Made by a program: the position numbers and the translations under genes. From Camellia lanceoleosa (taxonomy: Eukaryota > Streptophyta > Magnoliopsida > Ericales > Theaceae): 64,000 nucleotides of DNA. The notes under the pieces are model-generated. The model was given only the letters and a program-made list of their open reading frames with translations, ran no database searches and was not told the origin of the DNA. Numbering within the stretch: the stretch's first letter is position 1; each line of letters begins with the position of its first letter. The stretch is from positions 9,159,273 through 9,223,272 of the forward strand of contig CM045767.1 in NCBI GenBank assembly GCA_025200525.1. The letters run 5' to 3'. Of the stretch, positions 57,342 to 64,000 are shown one piece after another.

Positions 57342-59120
57342 ATGGGAAGACAGCCTTGCTGTGATAAGATTGGATTGAGGCGCGGTCCATGGAGCATTGA
57401 GGAGGATCATAAGCTTATGAACTTCATTTTGAACAATGGCATACAATGCTGGCGACTTGTTCCAAAACTTGCAGGTGTTCATCTCTCTCTGTGTGTGTTT
57501 TTATGTACTTGTTACAAGTTGTTTAGTTGTTTGTTACTGATTTATTTTCTGATTTCTGATTTCTGATTTCTGTTTTCTGTTTTTGTTTTATTTTTTATTT
57601 TACTAAAAAATTTCAATGCTTGTTGTTTTGGATGATGGAAGGTTTGCTCAGATGTGGAAAAAGTTGTAGGCTAAGATGGATTAATTATCTGAGGCCGGAT
57701 CTTAAGAGAGGGGCATTAACAGAAGCAGAAGAAGACATGATTATTCAACTTCATTCCCGCTATGGTAATAGGTATTATCATGATGCAACTAATTACAAAA
57801 AATATTAAACATGATTGTGATTTTTTGGATAAAAATGACAATAAAAAAACATGTTTCATGCCCGCTCACTTATTTTAAAAACTTAATTTGAAAATTAGTG
57901 TCGATGGTGGCTAAAGGTGATTGTTGACAGTTGAAGATGGTGATTAGAGGTGATTGTTGGTTAATAGAGGTGGTCGTTGCCAGTGCAAGTGGTTGGCTAT
58001 AGCCATTGGAGATGGTGGCTGAAGGTAGTTTCAAGCAAGAGGTGTTGGTCAAAGGTAATTGCCACTAGTGGGAAGTGGTTGTTGCCGATGAAAAGGTGGT
58101 TGGTCGGCTACTGCAGGTGGTGGCTGAAGGTGTGGTTTTAGGCAAAAGGTGTTGGTCGAAGGTAGTTGCCACCAATGGGATGTTGTTGTTGGAAGAGGTC
58201 AGTGGCAATGGTGATTGAATGTGGTGATGAAAGGTGGGTAGTGACCCGAGAGGGTGGAAAAAGTACGAGGGAATGAAAAAAAAAAAAATTTAACAAGTAA
58301 AACTAATTTTTTGTAGTTACAAAAATAATAAATTTCTACATACGAAATAAATTTTGTTTATCATTATCAAAATTTTTATAAATATAAATAGAGTAGTGTT
58401 ATTCAAATAAAAAAAATTAGACTCATTTTTTTAAGTAAATGATGTGACAGTGTATTAAAATATTTCAAAAAAAAATCTTCTTCCATATATTTTCTAATCA
58501 TCTCATTTATACATTTATACAGTGTTAGGTCTAAAAACTAAGTTTATAAGTGAATTTGTATATCATTTTTCATATACATAACAAACTATAAATATCACCC
58601 ATAAGAGGATTACTTTTGAGTTCACAATGAATTGACAATTTGTTGCCTAAAATTTGTGATATTCAACAGGTGGTCCAAGATTGCTTCACATTTTCCAGGC
58701 CGGACAGACAATGAAATCAAGAACCACTGGAATACCCGGATCAAGAAAAGACTAAAGATTCTTGGTTTAGACCCCATAACCCACAAGCCTGTCGAACAAC
58801 CTGAAATGTTTACCACAAAGGAATTAGATTGCAGAGTTCCTTCGTCTTTTGAACAACACCAAATGTTTACCACAAAAGACGAAATAATTCTGCAATCTAA
58901 TTCCTTCTGGAACCAAGCCAACAACAACCTAGAGCGCGACTTGCACGATAGTCTATGCTCAAAAGGGACATCAATGGCGATCTCCGCAACACAACCTTCT
59001 AATGCATCTGCGAGTGTGAGTGAACCAGTTCATGACGACTTTCTTCAACAATGGATTGATAACCCCAACAGTATGCTTTCATGGGATGGTTTTAATAATC
59101 TAGAAGAGATTTTCCTATGA
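57342..59120 (+). CDS. R2R3-MYB transcription factor
   Basis: Nuclear DNA-binding regulator. CDS join 57342-57474, 57642-57771, 58670-59120, 237 residues. Exons of 133 and 130 bp are the standard R2R3-MYB layout, and both junctions split codons as usual (G|GT and AG|G). It starts [10 protein letters not shown]2 (about 14-61) has Trp17, Trp37 and Trp57. R3 (about 67-112) has Leu70 in place of the first Trp, as normal, plus Trp89 and Trp108. The DNA-reading helices [15 protein letters not shown] and [13 protein letters not shown] are intact. The C-terminus is short, with an internal near-duplication of EMFTTKELD / QMFTTKDEI (about 133-161), and ends in an acidic [12 protein letters not shown] segment that could activate transcription. 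Nearest groups appear to be MYB20/40/42/85 or MYB315-like; the subgroup is uncertain. No defects seen. Confidence 0.95.
57772..58669 (+). other. second intron of the MYB gene
   Basis: 898 bp, GT-AG. It contains a degenerate minisatellite at about 57900-58260 built on ggtggttg / ttgttgcc / gaaggt words. The minus-strand frame there is an artefact of the repeat. Confidence 0.7.
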
Positions 59121-59191
59121 GAATGTCTCCAAATTTGATAGTTGTACACTTTTTTTTTTCATTTTTTTTTTCACTTGCCTCGGTATATTTA

Positions 59192-59716
59192 GGGTCCCGT
59201 TTGTTTTCAGATGTAGAATGGAGCAGATTAGTAATAAAAGAATTAATAATGAGGGGATTGATAGTGAGGGGATTAAATAAAATTGTGTTTGTTTTGATGA
59301 TAGTTGTTGGTGTAAGGATTGTTAAATTATTTTTATATAAAATAATAAAAAAAATACAAAAACATACATTAATGTTAAAAAAAAAATGCCCAACATGTAA
59401 AAAATAAAATAAAATAAAAATAAAACAAATAAAACAATGATTTTTACTTAACAAAAAATTAAACATTAATGTTCAAAAAAAAAAAAAAAAAAAAAGGCCC
59501 AACATATCAAAAATAAAAATAAAAATAAAAATAGTCCGGCGGATTATTTTCTAATACCAAGTCCTAATCCTCCATCCTAATCCCCTCCTAATCCAGAAGG
59601 AATTATGAATCCCCTCTCCATCTCTCAAAACAAACACAACATTAATGCGTCACATCTCCATCTCCATCTTCCTCTTAATCCCAATCCTCCCTCTATCTCT
59701 CAAAACAAACAGGGCC
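59192..59716. mobile_element. Harbinger-like MITE in the MYB 3' flank, 525 bp
   Basis: Starts gggtcccgtttgttttcag and ends caaaacaaacagggcc. The left half is very close to the element at 47907 (gtgaggggattgatagtgag, tttgttttgatgatag, tgttaaattattttta). It starts 71 bp after the MYB stop codon, so it is probably in or next to the 3'UTR. The target duplication is not clear. Confidence 0.7.
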
Positions 59717-61185
59717 ACAGTTCTATGTTTTGTTTCATATGTGGTTGAGGGTTCATAAGGGTTCATGTTGTGAGCAAGAATACATTGAGCTATAAGTCAT
59801 TTAATTGATTCTTGAGGAGTTAAACAAATATTGCCTGGTATTTTAATTAGATATAACATATTAAACTACATTCAAATAAGTGGAAAAGAAATCAACTTGA
59901 TGTCCCTCTGATTGTTTTCCATCATCCATATTTTTGGATAGACATTAAAAGTGAAATAATTGAAACAAGAAAACAAGGGGAAAAAAAATGTAACGAAGTA
60001 CAAACGAATATTGAAGACAAAAAACAAAAACAAAAACAAAATCAAAAAATAGTTGGAACTTGGAAGCAATATAGATTGATGGTTAGAATTGAAAGTGAGG
60101 AGTTGAGGTAAACATGGTAAAATTTTCAGTTATCATCAAAAAAATAAGAGTTTTAAGGATCAAAATTTTATCTGTCCAAAAGTAAAAAATTTGTTATAAA
60201 AAATATTTGAAAATCAATTTTTATCGTCATGTTATTAAAAAATTATCTCAAAAAGTCAAAGAAAGTACTTTTAGCGGTAAAATTTTAAAAATATCGCTAA
60301 TAAATAATTTGGTCCTTAAAGGTTATTTTTTAAGACAAAATTTTATTTCTAACAAGACAATATAACTCATTGTTAAATGTTTGAATTTTATTCCACGAAT
60401 TTTTTTAATTAATTTTTATTTTTCATCTTACAAAATGTTAAAAAATATTTTGGAGAATCTTGATTTGGTGTAGCACTCCAAGATGTTTGTCAATATATGC
60501 CAAGTGGTGAACCATCAATTTCCTGGAACAGATGCTCATGTTTTAGGGCTTTTAGAACTTAGAAAATAGTTTATTTATGATGATGGTTGATGGGCTTGTT
60601 TATTATTAGCACATATATAAGGAAAAGACTGGTCTAGATTTATTTATCCAGAATTTTTTAAATGGGTGGTCGTGTGGTGGAGATTAAATTTTTATAATGT
60701 TGAATCCATATGTTAAAATAAATTTGAACCATAAAATGATAATTCTAGATAATTTTTGAATAATTAAGTTTGAATTTATAATATTATCATAAATATAAAG
60801 GCAAGACAAGAAGAGAAAAAAAAAATCATGTATAACACAGAATTATTTTCCTCAACTTATGCATCTTATGTAAAAATATTCACTAAAAGCTAAATTTAAA
60901 TTAAAAATAAAAAATAAAAAGGTGGGAATTTGTGGGTGCTATCTCTTTGGAAAATATAATAATTCATAGCTAACATCAATTTAGGCTAAAAAAAATAAAT
61001 TAAAACTTCAGCCCAAAAAAAAAAAAAAATGAAAAAAACGAAAGAAAGAGAGAGAGGTTGGAATTTGTGGGTGCCATCTCTTTGGAAAATATATATTTAC
61101 AAATAAATATAGCATATCAATTAGCATTGTTCAAATGGATGCAGAGGCCGCTACCCTTGCGTCCGCCAATGTTGTTAACTACTAC
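59717..61185. other. AT-rich intergenic DNA
   Basis: No gene seen. A short stretch of normal composition at 61136-61190 opens with ATG and encodes about 18 residues before running into the next MITE; it could be a worn exon, but this is weak. Confidence 0.4.
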
Positions 61186-61187
61186 TA

Positions 61188-61440
61188 TGCCCCTGTTTGG
61201 TAAGTGGATTTTGGACTATTTTTTTTTTTATTAAAATTTATAAAAAAATAAAATAGATTAAAATAATTAATAAAATAAAATATCACATTAAATGTATAAT
61301 TATTTCACTTTTTCTCTCACAAATATCATATCCAACTATAAAAAAATCAATCACCTTCTCAAATATAAAAATTTTAACCTACTAAAATAACTAAAACCAA
61401 AATAATTTATTAAAATAGCTAACTTCCCAAACGAGGCCGA
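61188..61440. mobile_element. MITE with gtttggtaag ends
   Basis: Starts gcccctgtttggtaagtgg and ends gctaacttcccaaacgaggccga. It is related, in opposite orientation, to the block at 61600-61830, which starts cgtttgggaagttggttatt and shares atgtgacattttattttatt. Confidence 0.55.
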
Positions 61441-61599
61441 TATCATGCACTTCACTACCAAAGTATGATGGAGTTTATTAGAGCATTTTTTAGCTTTTTA
61501 TTTTTTTTATTTTTTTGAAATATGTGTCTAAATGTTTGGAACAACTTTTATTATGTCAAATGGGTTGTAAGAAAATAAGAATTATGAGTATTGTCTACT

Positions 61600-61830
61600 C
61601 GTTTGGGAAGTTGGTTATTTTAGTAAGTTATTTTAAATTTGTAGTTATTTTATTAGGCCAAAATAGTTGTGTTTGGGAGTTAGATTTTTTTTATAATTAG
61701 ATGTAATATTTGTGAGAGAAAAAATAAAATGATTATAAATTTAATGTGACATTTTATTTTATTGATTATTTTAATCTATTTTGCAATTTAATACCAAAAA
61801 ACCAAAAAAGCTTCTTCCTAAACACCCCCA
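61600..61830. mobile_element. inverted relative of the neighbouring MITE
   Basis: tcgtttgggaagttggttattttagtaag matches the inverse of the right end at 61440, and the left end at 61188 is mirrored by cttcctaaacaccccc at 61811-61829. The two elements face each other 160 bp apart. Confidence 0.5.
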
Positions 61831-62208
61831 TGCTACCAACTCCAATTTACCAAACAAAGTCTCACACAATCTCTAGACAAATTATGTTTAAAAATAAAAA
61901 AATAAAAATCTCTAGACAAATTAACTTTCGACATACCCAAAATTTTTAAAAAAATAAAATTAAAATTAAAAAGTGTCACACAATCCCTACACAAATTGCA
62001 ATATTGCAACTCAAGTCTTTATCAATGGCTTTCCAGGGAGGCAAGATTCCCTAACATTATTCTTTATCCCCCTACTCGAAATTAAAATCCAAAAAAATAA
62101 AATCAAATAAACAAAGAAGCTAAAAAAAAGAAAAGGGATTAAAACACAATCCATCCTTCAAAGTTCCTTGCTGATAAAAAAAAGAAAAAAAAAGGAAAAA
62201 AAAAGAAA
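61831..62208. other. AT-rich intergenic DNA
   Basis: No gene seen. A phrase rich in ctctagacaaatta is repeated at 61871 and 61909. Confidence 0.35.
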
Positions 62209-62549
62209 GATAAATTATAAATACACCCTTTGAGATTTGATTAAAATAAGAATTGCCCCTGTGATTTTAAAAATTACATTCCACCCTTTGAGGTTTCTAA
62301 TTTCATAACAAATCGTCTATTTTATTAATAAATTATCAAATCAATTAACAGTTTTTAATGATATTAAAAATATGCTTCAATTAATAATTTAGGTAATTTT
62401 ATATTATAGGAGAGCAATTATAAATTTTATTTTTTTACTTAATTCTGTTAAATAATTTTTTTTTAATAAGAGGGTATTTGTAATTTTTCAAATTACAAGA
62501 ACAATCTGTATTTTAAACAAATCTCAGAAAATGTATTTGTAATTTACTC
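62209..62549. mobile_element. Mutator-type MITE related to 22879-23221
   Basis: Left end gataaattataaatacaccc and following 20 bases mirror the right end ...aatgtatttgtaatttactc. The internal phrases gatttgattaaaat and attttaaacaaatctc also mirror. It resembles the family at 22879. The flanking A-rich bases make the target duplication uncertain. Confidence 0.6.
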
Positions 62550-62795
62550 TTAAAAAAATCCAAAGAAAGTTCTTGAACTTAAAAATCTAAAATTTTATTT
62601 TCTTATACGACTATGCACCCTTTGTTTTAAAACAATTGTTTAATGAAATTTTCATCTTTAGTGGATTTTTTAAATAATTTAATTTAATTTAAAAAAAAAA
62701 TTAGGTACTTTTACATTAGAAGTACCTAAAATTTTAAAAAGAAAAATATCTTAAATCTACAAAAAAAAAAATTCTACTAAAAATAAAAAATTCAA

Positions 62796-63174
62796 GGGCA
62801 AATTATATCGATAGTACTTACATTTTGCCTCTTGTGTCAATTTCGTCATTGTAATTTTAATTAGCTTAATTTTGATCATTAATTGTATCGATTTGGTCCA
62901 ATTAATAATACCGATTAAGGTTTTTGAAAGAAAATAACTACTGAGTTGGTTGAAATTAACTTACTTAATTGAACAATTTTATAATTTTGTCTATAAAAGT
63001 ATAACAAATGCTACTCGTGTTTGTATTTTCAATTAAAAAAAAAAAACTAGCAATTACACAATTAGACAAATTGAGATAAAATCATAAATTTAAGGTTAAA
63101 ATCGAGCAATTAAAATTGCAATGAACAAAATGACATAAGAGGTAAAATATAGGGACTACTAATGTAACCTATCC
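62796..63174. mobile_element. Mutator-type MITE, 379 bp
   Basis: Ends gggcaaattatatcgatagt and inverse-like actaatgtaacctatcc, with inner words ttttgcctcttgtgtca and tgacataagaggtaaaat also mirrored. A perfect 9-bp duplication AAAATTCAA stands on both sides (62787-62795 and 63175-63183). Non-coding. Confidence 0.85.
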
Positions 63175-63183
63175 AAAATTCAA

Positions 63184-64000
63184 TTTAATTGAAAAAGTTG
63201 AGAAAATTAACTATTTTGGTCTTTAATCTCTTTTAAATTTGATTCTTTTTTCTAAAAAAATTTAAACGACTAGTTTAAATTAAAGATTCTAAAAATTATA
63301 AAAATATTAAGTTTGAAAAAAAAAAATACTAAAGGCAAAAAAACTCAAAAAATTAACTTAAAAGTTGAGGGCAAGTGAAAATGTTGTTAAAAAAGTGTTA
63401 GAGGTGTGCCTAATGTGGTTCGAATGATTTGGAAGTAAAATTATAAATCAAATAACAGATTAACGGATTGGCAAATTTTGATTTAGGCGAGTTTTGGACA
63501 GATTAGTGAATTGAAAAATATTCTAACCAATTATCAAGTATTTACATAACATATAATAGTAATTTGCATAATATTTTTCATATATATAACTACTAATTTA
63601 TAACAAATTTTACATTTTAAATCTTTCTCACGCTTATTTTTATTTTAATATTAGAGGTTAAAATATATGTATTGATTATAATGGAGCAGAGTGATTTCAA
63701 AAATGAATTATAAAATTTAAAATTTAATCTACAATTAACAGATAGAACGGTACAAATTGATATAGATCGGTACAGTTTTAATGGATTGAGCAATAGTTTG
63801 GAAGAGAATGGCTCCCCTCCATATTATTAGTCTTCATACTCCAATATACTTCATGTTTTGAGCTCAATTTTAGGGTTACAATGATAATTTAAACTGTACA
63901 TCTCATATTCCCAATAATTTAGACAAGTTATGCAAAAAATCAGTTGCACTAGATATCACTAGATATATGAATAAATTGCATATTATTTTTTAAAATGGAT
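63184..64000. other. AT-rich intergenic DNA to the window end
   Basis: No gene or clear element seen. Confidence 0.35.

Noticed and set aside
57900..58260. Possible coding sequence in MYB intron 2
   Set aside because: Degenerate minisatellite. The intron borders and standard exon sizes of the MYB gene explain the region.

Overview
The window is nuclear DNA of a flowering plant, most likely a eudicot. It is AT-rich, its genes have GT-AG introns, and it is packed with plant transposable elements. Two ordinary host genes can be supported: a CXE11/16-type carboxylesterase (two exons, 37713-41802, + strand) and an R2R3-MYB transcription factor (three exons, 57342-59120, + strand). Almost everything else is mobile DNA, much of it nested.

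Positions 1-20284 are one giant Ty3/gypsy LTR retrotransposon of the Tat (Ogre/Retand-like) lineage. Its 5' LTR is cut by the window edge (1-3731) and its 3' LTR is complete (16222-20284, about 4.06 kb). Between them lie gag, protease, a long linker, reverse transcriptase, a degenerate RNase H, a second archaeal-type RNase H and integrase (4443-12162), all broken by stop codons. Then come a 290-residue antisense gene with one intron (DUF7745/plant-mobile-domain-like, 12926-13944, - strand), a GGCCGG-rich block, a 36-bp tandem array (15192-15733) and a polypurine tract. The element appears to sit in the LTR of another retroelement (20285-21784), which itself abuts a broken Mutator-like transposase (21786-22650).

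From 22.8 to 30 kb there are only non-autonomous DNA transposons and AT-rich sequence. Two relatives with 9-bp target duplications (22879-23221 and 23237-24641, the latter a 1.4-kb foldback) lie almost end to end. Two related Helitrons sit head to tail (30300-33601 and 33602-37389). The second carries a Mutator-type element (35112-36694) with gene-like DNA inside, and it ends 323 bp before the carboxylesterase start codon.

From 42.5 to 56 kb there are more transposons. The clearest is a CACTA element (48460-53026, terminal CACTA repeats, 3-bp AGG duplication) that carries exons of a PRAF-type PH-domain gene. It is inserted in a Harbinger-like MITE. Next to it is a SINE (53498-54201) with a 12-bp target duplication, split between its A and B boxes by another MITE. 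The MYB gene follows, with a MITE 71 bp after its stop codon. The last 5 kb are AT-rich with at least two more MITEs. No rRNA, tRNA, CRISPR array or bacterial gene was seen.
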